A program made the translations under genes and the position numbers. This document shows positions 41,748-53,281 of a stretch of DNA of 64,000 bases, piece by piece (position 1 is the first letter of the stretch; each line of letters begins with the position of its first letter). The notes under the pieces are model-generated. The model was given only the letters and a program-made list of their open reading frames with translations. It did not search any database and was not told where the DNA came from. Source of the stretch: Bacillus thuringiensis (lineage in GTDB: Bacteria; Bacillota; Bacilli; Bacillales; Bacillaceae_G); contig NZ_CP012099.1 in NCBI RefSeq assembly GCF_001182785.1, forward strand, positions 2,788,501 through 2,852,500, in the 5' to 3' direction.

Positions 41748-43853
41748 TTAATTAGAATATTTAGCTATCATTTCTAATAATTTATCTTTTGAATCTGAAT
41801 GAATTAGCATTTCCACATTTTTTTGTTCAGATAGCATTTCACTTAATTGTGCTAATGCTTTTAAATGTGTTTCATTATCTATAGCCGCTAGCACAATAAT
41901 CAAATTAGCAGCATGCTCTTGTTTTTCTGAAAATGAAACACTTTCTTTTAACTGTAGTAAACTCATTCCTAGCTGCTTAACTCCTGCTTCTGGACGAGCA
42001 TGTGGTATTGCAATTTTAGGTGCAATAACAATATAGGGACCTAATTTTTCTACATTTACAATCATTTCATCAATATATTCTTCAATGATATATTGATTTT
42101 GTAATAACGGTTCAGCTGCTACCTTTATCGCATCTTTCCAATTATCAACTCGATTTTGAAGTTGAATAAACTCTTTAGTTAAAAGTTCGTTTAACATTGG
42201 TTTATATTTCTCCTCCTTCTCAAAATACACCGGACCACTCATAGATTCAGTCAATTCTCTTTTTAAAGATTGTTCATCTACTACATCCGAATATTTTCGA
42301 ATAATTCCCATGACTACATCAACAGAATCCTTTTGATTCTCACCATACAATACTCCATTTACGTTTCTTAAAAGAGACGCTTTTTCAGAATCAGTTAGAA
42401 TTGGATTCACCTTAAAAACAGGTACCCCTCTCTTCTCAATTTCAGTAGTTGTAATAATACAATCTACATCAAATGTATTTGATTCATATTCTCGCTTTGA
42501 AATTGCATTTAATATATCCACATTTGAAAATAATTTTTCTAATTGGTATTGCAACATACGTGATGTTCCAATACCATTCGGACATACAAGTAGCGCAGTT
42601 TTCCGCGGATTGGGAACGATTCCTTCTTTCCTCATCCACGCTCCAAAATGCATAGTAATATATGCAATCTCATCATCTGAAACAGATTTTCTCACATATT
42701 CTTCAAAATGATGAATCACTTTTTTCGTAAGACAATATACCTCTTTATAATTTTGCTGAATCGTATTTAGTAATGGATTTTCAATATCTATTCCATACTT
42801 CACCCGATAAAACGCGGGTTTCATATGCAAATATAGGTCTGAAGACAGCCCGTTAAAATCTTCAAATATAACGCAAGCATAGTCCTGAAATTCTTTAATC
42901 ATCCTGTCAACAACCAAATGTATTTCATCCTTATTATTTTTTTCATACATATTTTCCTGGTAATTTACTTTTGCACCTAACAAATGCGTCGTAATATAAT
43001 AAATTTCATCACTTGGGAATTTAACAGCAAACTTTCGCTCAAACTGCTTCGCGATATACTTTGCTGCTTCAAATTGCTTTGAATCTCGAAGAACATTTTT
43101 TTCTGCTTCTTCCATTTCAATGTACTGTCCTTTTAAAATACGTCTATGGAACAAATACATGTAAACGCTTAAATTTTCAAGCACCTCATCTGTATATTGG
43201 ATACCTAAAAATTCTTCACAGTTTGAAAGAATATTTTTTATGTTGTAAAGTGTTTCTCTTTCCAGAGTATCTTTTTCATTCCTCATGTCAGTTATAATGC
43301 ATTTTACTTGTGATATTAAATACTCCCAGCCGTTTTTGGAAATAATGTGAGAGAGACTGGAAATTAACAAATTTCGTTTATCCTGTTCATCTCCAGCAAT
43401 TTGATAGCCTTGTTTACGCCCAAATTGTAATAATAAATCATACTTATTTAGTTCTACTTTTAGCTTTTTTAAATCTGTAAGAACAGTATTACGACTTACT
43501 TGTAAAAGGTCCATTAAGTCTTCTAATAAAATTCTGTTTTCCTTTATGAGTAAGCATAAAATTAACCATATTTTTCTTTCTTGTGGAGAATATTCATATT
43601 GATCACTCGTAAATTCATTTAATTTTTTTACTATTATCTGTTTCGTTTCATTATTTAAGCAATAACCTAGAGGCCGGATATATTCAATTGAATGTAGCCC
43701 TTCCTCTTCTAACCAATCTTCAATCTTCTTAATATCATAATAAATTGTTCGCTTAGAAACTTGAATTACATCAATTAATTGATTTATAGACACATAACCT
43801 TCTGCTTGAATAATTTGTTGCAAAATATTTACACTTCGATTATCTAATATCAT
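41748..43853 (-). CDS. BglG/LicR-type transcription regulator with PRD, IIB-like and IIA domains
   Basis: The 701-residue protein has an HTH at about 5-60 (TIYYDIKKIEDWLEEEG), a second HTH (Mga-like, about 90-150), and two PRDs (about 190-400) with phosphorylatable His. A IIB-like domain carries LLVCPNGIGTSRM (about 425), and a C-terminal IIA domain carries IAIPHARPEAG (about 618). It senses sugar and PTS state and controls its own operon, the IIB and IIC genes. It is the only IIA domain in the cluster, so it probably also supplies phosphate to IIB. The promoter shows a possible cre. Confidence 0.88.
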   Translation of the reverse strand: MILDNRSVNILQQIIQAEGYVSINQLIDVIQVSKRTIYYDIKKIEDWLEEEGLHSIEYIRPLGYCLNNETKQIIVKKLNEFTSDQYEYSPQERKIWLILCLLIKENRILLEDLMDLLQVSRNTVLTDLKKLKVELNKYDLLLQFGRKQGYQIAGDEQDKRNLLISSLSHIISKNGWEYLISQVKCIITDMRNEKDTLERETLYNIKNILSNCEEFLGIQYTDEVLENLSVYMYLFHRRILKGQYIEMEEAEKNVLRDSKQFEAAKYIAKQFERKFAVKFPSDEIYYITTHLLGAKVNYQENMYEKNNKDEIHLVVDRMIKEFQDYACVIFEDFNGLSSDLYLHMKPAFYRVKYGIDIENPLLNTIQQNYKEVYCLTKKVIHHFEEYVRKSVSDDEIAYITMHFGAWMRKEGIVPNPRKTALLVCPNGIGTSRMLQYQLEKLFSNVDILNAISKREYESNTFDVDCIITTTEIEKRGVPVFKVNPILTDSEKASLLRNVNGVLYGENQKDSVDVVMGIIRKYSDVVDEQSLKRELTESMSGPVYFEKEEKYKPMLNELLTKEFIQLQNRVDNWKDAIKVAAEPLLQNQYIIEEYIDEMIVNVEKLGPYIVIAPKIAIPHARPEAGVKQLGMSLLQLKESVSFSEKQEHAANLIIVLAAIDNETHLKALAQLSEMLSEQKNVEMLIHSDSKDKLLEMIAKYSN

Positions 43854-43870
43854 ATATGGTGTACACCCTT

Positions 43871-43899
43871 TCTATACTTGTTCACTAATTGACTTGCAA
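43871..43899 (-). promoter_or_regulatory. Putative promoter of the PTS operon
   Basis: TTGCAA (43894-43899), a 17-bp spacer and TATAGA (complement of 43871-43876). It lies within the inverted repeat CTATACTTG/CAAGTATAG (43872-43905), a possible regulator site. Confidence 0.6.
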
Positions 43900-43930
43900 G
43901 TATAGATACTAACTTTGCAAAATTAGATTT

Positions 43931-43944
43931 TGTAATCGTTTTCT
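43931..43944. promoter_or_regulatory. Candidate cre (CcpA) site
   Basis: TGTAATCGTTTTCT fits the cre pattern TGnAAnCGnwnnCw. It lies 32 bp upstream of the -35 box, between the PTS operon and terC. Confidence 0.5.
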
Positions 43945-44173
43945 ATTAATATAATATCTTTTATTACCTCCAAATATAAGTCCAAATTTTGTTTTCTATG
44001 TAGTGCAATGATTGTGCTTTAAAAATTACTTCAGCATACCTTCCCCCGATGGAAGACATTATTTACCTTTAATTCTAAAGTTCCCCTCATTATTCATTTA
44101 CACCAATGACAAAAAGATCTTTAGAATTTTTAATTTAGCTTAGTACATATTAATCATAAGGAGTGATATGTAT

Positions 44174-44845
44174 ATGGAGTTTCTCTCATCCGAATATTTG
44201 TCTGCCTTGCTTGCCATCATTGTAATCGATTTAGTGTTAGCCGGAGATAATGCCATCGTAATTGGATTAGCAGCAAGAAGATTACCGAAAGACCAACAAA
44301 AAAAAGTTATTATATGGGGAACTGTCGGGGCGATTGCTATTAGAGCCCTCGCTACCTTAGTTGTCGTTTGGTTATTAAAAATACCTGGTTTACTCCTAAT
44401 TGGCGGTGTACTTCTTATATGGATCGCTTACAAGTTGATTGCTGAGGGCAAAAATCATGATATTAAAGCCGAAGAAGGATTTTGGTCTGCTATTAAAACC
44501 ATTATTATCGCTGATGCGTTAATGGGCATTGATAATGTACTCGCTGTTGCAGGAGCTGCCCATGGTAACTTTTCTTTAGTAATCATTGGATTATTAGTGT
44601 CTATTCCTGTAGTCGTATGGGGCAGCACATTGATTCTAAAATGGGTGGATCGTTTTCCTGTCATCATTACGATTGGAGCAGCCGTTTTAGCTTATACTGC
44701 TGCAAAAATGATTGTAGATGAGAAATGGTTTGCTGGATTTTTCGAAAATAACCCTTTCATTAAATGGGCATTTATCATTATTATCATCGTCGGTGTAGTT
44801 TTCTTCGGAAAGGCAAAACAAAAAGCAACAGCTAGTTCTGTCTAA
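44174..44845 (+). CDS. TerC family membrane protein
   Basis: The 223-residue protein has about seven hydrophobic segments of the TerC (YjbE/MeeF-like) family. Acidic residues inside the membrane are conserved: IDLVLAGDNAIVIGLAAR (about 18-35) and ADALMGIDNVLAVAGAA (about 115-131). Family members are tied to manganese export or metal loading of secreted enzymes. The start at 44174 has AAGGAG ten bases before it; the ATG two codons upstream is too close. No yybP-ykoY (Mn) riboswitch was seen in the upstream gap. Confidence 0.85.
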   Translation: MEFLSSEYLSALLAIIVIDLVLAGDNAIVIGLAARRLPKDQQKKVIIWGTVGAIAIRALATLVVVWLLKIPGLLLIGGVLLIWIAYKLIAEGKNHDIKAEEGFWSAIKTIIIADALMGIDNVLAVAGAAHGNFSLVIIGLLVSIPVVVWGSTLILKWVDRFPVIITIGAAVLAYTAAKMIVDEKWFAGFFENNPFIKWAFIIIIIVGVVFFGKAKQKATASSV

Positions 44846-44863
44846 TAATGATGGTATATTTAC

Positions 44864-44901
44864 AAATAAAAAGCGCTATTCATATGAATAGCGCTTTTTA
44901 T
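44864..44901. terminator. Bidirectional palindromic terminator
   Basis: A 38-base perfect palindrome centred on AGCGCTATTCATATGAAT, A-rich before and T-rich after. It serves terC and the convergent LTA synthase gene. Confidence 0.92.
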
Positions 44902-44904
44902 TAT

Positions 44905-46878
44905 TTATTTAGCTTCCCCTTCCGGAGTCGTTTTTACCTTCGTTTTGTTTTTATCACGATTGTTATAGTTATACTTCGAACGATCTACTGGAGTGAATCC
45001 TTCCGGTGTGTAGAATCGTAATAAGTCACCATTTACGACTTGGTCAGAGTATTTTAGTGAGTTTTGAACCATTTGTTCATTTTTCTTTATTTCATCTGTA
45101 AATTCTACAGGTTTTCCAGTTGTTGTATCATAGTATTTGCCGTTCAGTGCAGTAACAGTTGGGCTTACGTAGTTACCGTTACGGAACGCAACGACTTGTT
45201 TATGCTCTGGTGATAATAAATCTGAACCGAATTGAACATAGTTTTTCGTATCTGTACCTAGTAAGTGTAATAACGTAGGAAGAACGTCAATTTCACCGCC
45301 ATATTGATGTTGTACGCCACCTTTCACTCCTGGTACACGAACGATTAAAGGCACACGTTGTAACTGTGCATTTTCAAATGAGTTCATTTCTTTACCCATT
45401 ACTTTTGACATTGCTGCGTTATGATTATCTGAAATACCGTAATGGTCTCCGTACATAACGATAATTGAGTTATCATATAAACCAGATTGTTTCAAGTAAT
45501 CGATGAAACCTTTTACAGATTCATCTAAATAGCGTGCTGTTTGGAAGTACGTATCTACTGATGAATCGCCTGTTGTCGCTGGTTCAATTGTTGCTTCTGC
45601 CTTATCGATTGGATAAGGGAAATGGTTCGATAACGTAATAAACTTCGTATAGAACGGTTGTTTCAACGTTTGTAATAACGGAATAGATTCATTAAAGAAC
45701 GGTTTATCTTTTAATCCGTAGTTTACTACATCTTTTTCATTCATATCATAGTATGACGCATCAAAGAATTTATTAAAACCAAATGATTTATAAATATCGT
45801 CACGGTTCCAGAATGTTTTGTAGTTACCGTGGAATACTGCTGATGTGTATCCTTGTTGTCCTAAAATAGCTGGTGCTGATTGATACGTATTATGAGATTT
45901 CGTTGTAAAGACAGAACCTTGCGGTAAACCAAACATTGAATTCTCTAACATAAACTCCGCATCAGATGTTTTCCCTTGTCCTGTTTGATGGAAGAAGTTA
46001 TCAAAGTATAGTGTATTCGCATCTTTTGTAAATGAGTTTAAGAACGGTGTAACTTCTTGACCATTTAATTTGTAATCGATTAAGAAGTTTTGGAATGACT
46101 CTAAATGAATATAAATTACGTTCATTCCCTTTCCTTTACCAAAATACTCAGGATTTGGACTTGCATAAGTTGATGTTAAATAATTTCTTACTTCTGTCAT
46201 ATTATCCCCATCAGCTAATGCTCGTTCTGTTGATGCTTTCGCACTTTGAATACCATCGTAAATTGTGTAGTTGTATGCCCCTAAATATTTCACAATATAA
46301 TTTCTATCGAATGTTCTTGTTAATAATTCAGGACGGTCGGATTCTGCAAGACCTAAGTTAACACTGAATAATAAAATACCTGCTACAAATACTAGAGATA
46401 ATTTATGCTTCGCAACACGAATTGGTTTTGGATTTGCGAATTTTGTTGCGACTAACACAATTAATATAATCGTGTCTAAGAAGTATAGTGGATCATAAAG
46501 ATGTAGCAACGCAAGAATACTACCACCTAAATCTCCAAAGTTATTCGTTTGTGTTAATGTCGGGAACGTAATAAAGTCACTGAAAAAGCGATAGTATACT
46601 ACGTTTGCGTATAAAAGAATCGACAATAACAAGTTGATAACGATTAACCAAATATAAGATCGTTTCCCTTTTGCAAATAATGCAAGTCCTAAAAATAGAA
46701 CTGCTGAACTAAGCGGGTTGAAAAACAGCAAGAATTTTTGGATTGTGTTTGAAATTCCTAAATTAAATTCCGTTACATAGGCTGCATACGTTTTGAGCCA
46801 CAATAAAATAACGGCAAACAGAAAGAATCCAAAATGATTGCTTAACACACTTTTGCTCTTTAATAAGAACTGTTTCAT
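44905..46878 (-). CDS. ltaS: Lipoteichoic acid synthase family protein
   Basis: The 657-residue protein has five membrane segments in the first 180 residues. A large outer sulfatase-like domain follows and polymerises glycerol phosphate onto glycolipid. The nucleophile is Thr304 in QTGQGKTSDAE; metal ligands include Glu260 (IHLESFQN), YGDHYG and the DH pair around 470. An SAKAST segment (about 212-217) after the last membrane helix could be a cleavage site. The start follows AGAGGTGG and removes seven residues of the longer frame. Bacillus carries several paralogues; which one this is cannot be told. Confidence 0.9.
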   Translation of the reverse strand: MKQFLLKSKSVLSNHFGFFLFAVILLWLKTYAAYVTEFNLGISNTIQKFLLFFNPLSSAVLFLGLALFAKGKRSYIWLIVINLLLSILLYANVVYYRFFSDFITFPTLTQTNNFGDLGGSILALLHLYDPLYFLDTIILIVLVATKFANPKPIRVAKHKLSLVFVAGILLFSVNLGLAESDRPELLTRTFDRNYIVKYLGAYNYTIYDGIQSAKASTERALADGDNMTEVRNYLTSTYASPNPEYFGKGKGMNVIYIHLESFQNFLIDYKLNGQEVTPFLNSFTKDANTLYFDNFFHQTGQGKTSDAEFMLENSMFGLPQGSVFTTKSHNTYQSAPAILGQQGYTSAVFHGNYKTFWNRDDIYKSFGFNKFFDASYYDMNEKDVVNYGLKDKPFFNESIPLLQTLKQPFYTKFITLSNHFPYPIDKAEATIEPATTGDSSVDTYFQTARYLDESVKGFIDYLKQSGLYDNSIIVMYGDHYGISDNHNAAMSKVMGKEMNSFENAQLQRVPLIVRVPGVKGGVQHQYGGEIDVLPTLLHLLGTDTKNYVQFGSDLLSPEHKQVVAFRNGNYVSPTVTALNGKYYDTTTGKPVEFTDEIKKNEQMVQNSLKYSDQVVNGDLLRFYTPEGFTPVDRSKYNYNNRDKNKTKVKTTPEGEAK

Positions 46879-46990
46879 TTCTCCACCTCTTTTAATCATC
46901 CAAGGCTTATTTTTTATAAGTCTGTCTCTCTATTCAAATTTTCTTCTTCAAATAGATTATCTTTATTTAACTATATGAAGAATATTAGTA

Positions 46991-47019
46991 ATTATAATTT
47001 GAAGCTAGTATTTATTCAA
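46991..47019 (-). promoter_or_regulatory. Promoter of the LTA synthase gene
   Basis: TTGAAT (complement of 47014-47019), a 17-bp spacer and TATAAT (complement of 46991-46996). The 5' leader is about 105 bases. Confidence 0.7.
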
Positions 47020-47355
47020 CTATTTCTTTTTAAACATTTTGACCTTGGTTTCTATTTAACAAAATAAATTTGTAACATTTCCTGTTTTCTCCCAAGATTC
47101 ATCCACTAATTATGACATCCCATACTATATACCTTTATAAACTCATTCGCAAACTATTCTATCTCCAATTTTGGTACATATTTCACATGACAAAATAATG
47201 TTATTTAATTATATTGCTCACCTTACATTCCCCTGCTTCAACTAAATCTTAAAGTCATTACATCTCTTCCATACATGAAAAATCCTCATGTTCACTAATA
47301 TTATATTTGAATAATTATTCATTTACCCCACCAGTGGTGTTATGTTTTCTCGACA
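47020..47355. other. Gap without visible gene
   Basis: This is AT-rich sequence between the LTA synthase promoter and the terminator of the ABC-F gene. I see no ribosome site with an ORF and no repeat or conserved RNA motif. Confidence 0.5.
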
Positions 47356-47387
47356 AAAAAACTCGCTCTAAAAAGAGCGAGTTTTTT
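47356..47387 (-). terminator. Intrinsic terminator of the ABC-F gene
   Basis: AAAAAACTCGCTCT/AGAGCGAGTTTTTT with a four-base loop, ten bases after the stop. Confidence 0.92.
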
Positions 47388-47396
47388 CATGATATA

Positions 47397-49061
<1,665 letters not shown>

Positions 49062-49117
49062 TCACCGATTGTCTTAAAAAATCGCATATTACGACTCAAT
49101 TATTGTAGACTATAGCT

Positions 49118-49147
49118 ATTATATAGTAGAAGCTGGATGAATAGCAA
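49118..49147 (-). promoter_or_regulatory. Promoter of the ABC-F gene
   Basis: TTGCTA (complement of 49142-49147), an 18-bp spacer and TATAAT (complement of 49118-49123). The leader is about 90 bases. The rest of the 312-bp gap up to 49302 shows nothing else. Confidence 0.65.
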
Positions 49148-49302
49148 CGGTTGATTACCTTTCTATAATGAAATCGGATAGTTTTTATCCATTCCCCTAG
49201 CTATTGTATGTATATCATCGACCTCTTTCTCATATAACCATTCACTTCTCATTCTGTAATACATTAGATTCATTTTTCATTCGAAATTTTATATATAGAA
49301 AA

Positions 49303-49328
49303 ACTGTAGAGAAATCATCCCCTACAGT
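49303..49328 (-). terminator. Intrinsic terminator of the MMPL gene
   Basis: ACTGTAG/CTACAGT with a 12-base loop and TTTTTC on the minus strand, seven bases after the stop. Confidence 0.75.
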
Positions 49329-49334
49329 CTTCAC

Positions 49335-52300
49335 TTATTTCGTATTTATTATCTTTTCTTTATAACTCTTCAATCTACTCGTTAATCCCATTAAAGCAGG
49401 TAACAATATCGGCATCACGATTAAAGCTAATAGTAATAGTGCAACGCCAACAACTGATGCTACTTGTATAAGTGTTAATACACCTGAAGGGATTAATGCT
49501 GCAAATGTCCCTACTAAAATTAGCGCCGCTGATAATACAACTCCTCCTATATGACGAGATGCAGTTACAATTTTCGTTACCGAATCCCCTTCTATCTCGT
49601 TATAGCGCATCATTACGAAAATACTATAATCCACTCCTAAAGCGACAATCATAATGAAGCTAAAGAATGGAACATTCCAGCTTAATGACTCTACATGTAA
49701 TACATGTGCACTAATTTGTTCGCTTATACCAAGCGATGCAAAGTACGCTAATAGTAATGAGCCAATAATAAATATTGTATTTAATAATGAACGTGTAATT
49801 ACAATTAATACAATCGCAATTCCAATTAACATAATCGTAGCTGTACGTAAGAAATCTTGCCCTGTTACTTCTTTTAAATCAACGTTTCTAGCTGTTGTTC
49901 CGCCAATTGCTGTTTTCGCATCATGTAATTCCGTTCCCTTTACAGTGCCCTCGATTGTTTTATTGATTTCTTGAATAATCGGCATTGCTTCTTTTGAATA
50001 CGGATTTACATCTAAAATGATGGTCATTTTAGCAATCTTTCTATCTTGTGACATGTACGTGTTCAATGCTTTTTGGAAATCGTCTCCCTCTAACACTTCT
50101 TTTGGAATATAAAACTTCTCAGAGCTTTTCGATTCATTGAGCTCCCCTAAATATTTCTGCGCGTCATGCAGGCCATTGCTTACTTTTCCAAGCCCTTCTG
50201 TACTTTTAGATAAACCAGATTGTAATTGCCCCATCTTTTCCTGCAGGTCTTTAAGGCCCGTTAAAAATTGCCCTTGCCCATCGTTTATTTTCGTTAATCC
50301 AGATTGTAACTCAGCTGATTTATTCGCAATTTGTTTTGAACCTGCAGAACCTTCATTTAATCCATTTTTAAGATCCGCTGCCCCCTTTTGTAACTTATTA
50401 ATTCCATTGTTCATTTCTTTTAAGCCGTTATCCACTTTCAGTAACGATTGATTCGCTTCTTTAAATGAACTCATCGCTGCTTTATGCTGCGTTGCTAATT
50501 GATTTAATTCTTTTGAAAGTATATTTAATTGTTTTTGAGCTTCTTTAGCAATTCCTATCGTTTGTTGTATGTTTGAATCATTCGCTAGTTCTGGTTTCGT
50601 TTGAACGAAATTGGTCATTAACATTTCAATTTGTTCATATCCCTTTTTCGCACCATCAATTGCTTGAGAAATACTTCCGAAGTATTGATCGTAAGAGCTT
50701 AAACCTTTTTCTAACTGTGCATAACCAGCATGCAGCTGCGACGTTGCATTAGATAGAACATTTATATTTTCGTTTACTGAAGCTAAGCCACTCTCAATTT
50801 GCTGTGCTCCTTGTGCACCGTCGTTTATGCCATTTGATAATTGATGTAAAGCTGTTCCTAATGCTGATACCCCGTTTTTCGCCTCGTTCGTTCCATCAAT
50901 TAATTTTTGAACATTCGCAAGACTATTTGAATCATTACTTCCCATTTTATTTTTCGCATCCGTTAATCCATCATTAATTTCCTTTATGCCACCATCGGCA
51001 TCTCCTAATCCTGTATTCAATTCTCCCGCTTGCTTATTTAAATATAATTCTTTTATCTTCTCACCAGTTGGACGTGTCGGTGCATATACTTCTGATACAC
51101 CTTTAACTTTCGAAATTTTATCAGTTAATTCGTCTAAAATTTGTAGAGAAGTTCCTTCATCCAGCTTTTTATCAGATTGAATGACTAATGTACTCGGTGA
51201 AGAGAAACCAGGCGGAAAATGATCCTCTATTACGTTAATACCCATCTTTGATTCATACTTATTATCTACTTCAAATAAATCATTGTAATTTAGTGTATTA
51301 GAGTATTTTAATATGAAAGGAATCGATATTAAAAATACGATGATTAAAGCGATAAATGGCCTTGCTACTGAGTTTTTCGCAAAGAATCCCCATAAGCGAC
51401 TATCCTCATGACCTTTAAATGTTTTAACTGGATAAAACATTCCTTTTCCTAAAAGCACCATAAAAAATGGATTTAAAGTCGTTAATACGAGTAGTAATAC
51501 TAAAACACCAATTGCTACCGCTGAAGTAGATTGATATAATTTAAAACTCGCTAACGCAAGTGATGCAAAACCAATTAGCACCGCTATACCGCTATATAAT
51601 ACGGTTTTACCTGCCGATTTAAATGTTTCTTTCGTGGCCAAAAATGCATTTTCTTGTTTACTTAATTCTTCTTTAAACCTCATATATAATAAAATGTTAT
51701 AATCTGTTCCTACTCCAAAGAGGACGACGACTACGAACACTTGTGTAAAGTTTGAAAATGGGAAATTAAATTGATCTACAAGCTGAGCAATAATCCCCAT
51801 TGAAACTAAATACGACACACCGACTGTAAGAAGAGAAACAATCGGAACAACTGGTGAACGGAATACGAGGATTAATACTACAAGAATGAAGATGATTGAA
51901 ATAACTTCTGTCTTTTTCACTCCCTCTTGAGAGGATTTAAGAAAATCACCCGCTATTAAGTCACTTCCTGTTAAATACGTTTTTACCCCTTTCGTTTGCA
52001 CCTTTTCATGAAGATTATTTGAAACCTTTGATATTTCACCATGTTTTTTATCTATCGATATTTGCGTTAAAATAGTCGTATTATCTTTAGAAACTAATTG
52101 TTTCTCCAAGTCTTTATTATCTAAATGCGAAACAACTTCCTTAATTCCTAATTGCTCTTTTTCATTTTGCAGGGCGTTGATCGTTTTTGTTATTTCCTTC
52201 TTTTGTTCATCTGTTAAAGCTGCCTTATTGCCACTATTAAAAACGGCTATAATTTCATACTTTTCAACCCCTTCTTTATCCATCTCTTTAATTATCTTGT

Positions 52301-52451
52301 CAGCAATGCTGCTTTGTTCTGTATTAGGGATTGTAATTTTCCCTTTTTCCTTCACTAATTTATCCATATTAGGCATCGTTACAACCATTATAATAGTAAT
52401 AACTATCCATAATAGAAAAGATAAACTTCTCCAACTTTTTAACTTGCTCAT
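49335..52451 (-). CDS. MMPL/RND-type transporter with a YhgE-like coiled-coil outer loop
   Basis: The 1038-residue membrane protein has two MMPL halves of about six helices each: the first near 1-380 (GVGTDYNILLYMRFKEE at about 248), the second near 830-1030 (GVDYSIFVMMRYNEIEGD). The outer loop of the second half (about 470-780) is an unusual heptad-rich region of GL-x-x-I-N-x-G repeats (GLGDADGGIKEINDGL, GSAGSKQIANKSAELQSGL), like the stalk in YhgE/Pip proteins. It probably exports lipids or hydrophobic compounds across or from the membrane. The start follows GGGAGATGAT. It is controlled by the adjacent TetR through four operators. Confidence 0.85.
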   Translation of the reverse strand: MSKLKSWRSLSFLLWIVITIIMVVTMPNMDKLVKEKGKITIPNTEQSSIADKIIKEMDKEGVEKYEIIAVFNSGNKAALTDEQKKEITKTINALQNEKEQLGIKEVVSHLDNKDLEKQLVSKDNTTILTQISIDKKHGEISKVSNNLHEKVQTKGVKTYLTGSDLIAGDFLKSSQEGVKKTEVISIIFILVVLILVFRSPVVPIVSLLTVGVSYLVSMGIIAQLVDQFNFPFSNFTQVFVVVVLFGVGTDYNILLYMRFKEELSKQENAFLATKETFKSAGKTVLYSGIAVLIGFASLALASFKLYQSTSAVAIGVLVLLLVLTTLNPFFMVLLGKGMFYPVKTFKGHEDSRLWGFFAKNSVARPFIALIIVFLISIPFILKYSNTLNYNDLFEVDNKYESKMGINVIEDHFPPGFSSPSTLVIQSDKKLDEGTSLQILDELTDKISKVKGVSEVYAPTRPTGEKIKELYLNKQAGELNTGLGDADGGIKEINDGLTDAKNKMGSNDSNSLANVQKLIDGTNEAKNGVSALGTALHQLSNGINDGAQGAQQIESGLASVNENINVLSNATSQLHAGYAQLEKGLSSYDQYFGSISQAIDGAKKGYEQIEMLMTNFVQTKPELANDSNIQQTIGIAKEAQKQLNILSKELNQLATQHKAAMSSFKEANQSLLKVDNGLKEMNNGINKLQKGAADLKNGLNEGSAGSKQIANKSAELQSGLTKINDGQGQFLTGLKDLQEKMGQLQSGLSKSTEGLGKVSNGLHDAQKYLGELNESKSSEKFYIPKEVLEGDDFQKALNTYMSQDRKIAKMTIILDVNPYSKEAMPIIQEINKTIEGTVKGTELHDAKTAIGGTTARNVDLKEVTGQDFLRTATIMLIGIAIVLIVITRSLLNTIFIIGSLLLAYFASLGISEQISAHVLHVESLSWNVPFFSFIMIVALGVDYSIFVMMRYNEIEGDSVTKIVTASRHIGGVVLSAALILVGTFAALIPSGVLTLIQVASVVGVALLLLALIVMPILLPALMGLTSRLKSYKEKIINTK

Positions 52452-52483
52452 TTAAATCATCTCCCATTATGAAATTTACACGC

Positions 52484-52501
52484 GGAATGAATATTCATTC
52501 C
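52484..52501. promoter_or_regulatory. TetR operator 1
   Basis: GGAATGAATATTCATTCC, perfect 18-bp palindrome, 33 bp before the MMPL start. Confidence 0.85.
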
Positions 52502-52522
52502 TATTCTTTTGAAAATCCTTTC

Positions 52523-52540
52523 GGAATGAACGTTCATTCC
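52523..52540. promoter_or_regulatory. TetR operator 2
   Basis: GGAATGAACGTTCATTCC, perfect palindrome differing from operator 1 only at the centre. Confidence 0.85.
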
Positions 52541-52587
52541 TATCATTCTATTAAATTATTCATTAACTTTATTAAACTAGGTAATAC

Positions 52588-52605
52588 GGAATGAATATTC
52601 ATTCC
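52588..52605. promoter_or_regulatory. TetR operator 3
   Basis: GGAATGAATATTCATTCC, identical to operator 1, 65 bp from operator 2. Confidence 0.85.
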
Positions 52606-52656
52606 TTTAGTTGTAAAGATTTATCATCTCCTGTTATTCTTTTTCATACCTTTCTC

Positions 52657-52674
52657 GGAATGAATGTTCATTCC
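52657..52674. promoter_or_regulatory. TetR operator 4
   Basis: GGAATGAATGTTCATTCC, one central mismatch; it lies just past the tetR stop codon. Confidence 0.85.
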
Positions 52675-52695
52675 TGTCCTTATAAGGCTATAGAA

Positions 52696-53262
52696 TCAAA
52701 TGATTCTAATAGCATTCCAACAACTTTCTTCCAATTCCTTTACTAATTCATCTGTATATTCTAACTGCCCTGTTTCCATTACTTTAATTAATTTTTCAAT
52801 TGGTTGATATACAATAATAATTAAAGCAATTGGTGGTAATGGACGAAGCAAACCTTTTTCGATTCCATCTTCAATCAAGTTCATGAAGAAACCCATGAAG
52901 TCCTCGAATATTTCATTGCTATGTTCATCTAGAAAATAACTATCACAGTGAGAATTTGTAAAAAGAAAAGCATCTGCATTTTGTCTCGCAAATTCAAATA
53001 AACGGTTGTATGTATGGCTAAACTGTTCACGAATATTTGCATCGACCGGGAAATCATTTTTTATTAATTCCGATAGTTGTAAAACACTTTTCGTAAATAA
53101 AGAATTAACAAGCGCTTCTTTATTTTCAAAATAACGATAGATCGTACCTGCGCCTACTTTTGCTTTTTCGGCAATCATCGGAATTGTTGTACCATCATAA
53201 CCTCGTTCTGCAAAAAGTTGTATTGCAGCGTCAAAAATATCCTCTCGTTTGTTTTTAGCCAT
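52696..53262 (-). CDS. TetR family regulator of the MMPL transporter
   Basis: The 188-residue repressor has an HTH at about 9-55 (GTTIPMIAEKAKVGAGTIYRYF) of the standard TetR form and a helical ligand domain. It lies upstream of the MMPL gene on the same strand. Five near-identical 18-bp palindromes flank it: one before its own start and four between its stop and the MMPL gene. It therefore very likely represses both itself and the transporter until a ligand is bound. A GAGGTGG site precedes the ATG. Confidence 0.9.
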   Translation of the reverse strand: MAKNKREDIFDAAIQLFAERGYDGTTIPMIAEKAKVGAGTIYRYFENKEALVNSLFTKSVLQLSELIKNDFPVDANIREQFSHTYNRLFEFARQNADAFLFTNSHCDSYFLDEHSNEIFEDFMGFFMNLIEDGIEKGLLRPLPPIALIIIVYQPIEKLIKVMETGQLEYTDELVKELEESCWNAIRII

Positions 53263-53281
53263 TTTTCCACCTCAATTTCCA

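Noticed and set aside
43945..44173. yybP-ykoY manganese riboswitch upstream of terC
   Set aside because: I looked for its conserved GGGGAG and CTGC-type loops and did not find them.
52686..52713. Hairpin over the tetR stop as terminator
   Set aside because: It is weak, interrupted and lacks a T run; tetR may read through into the MMPL region.
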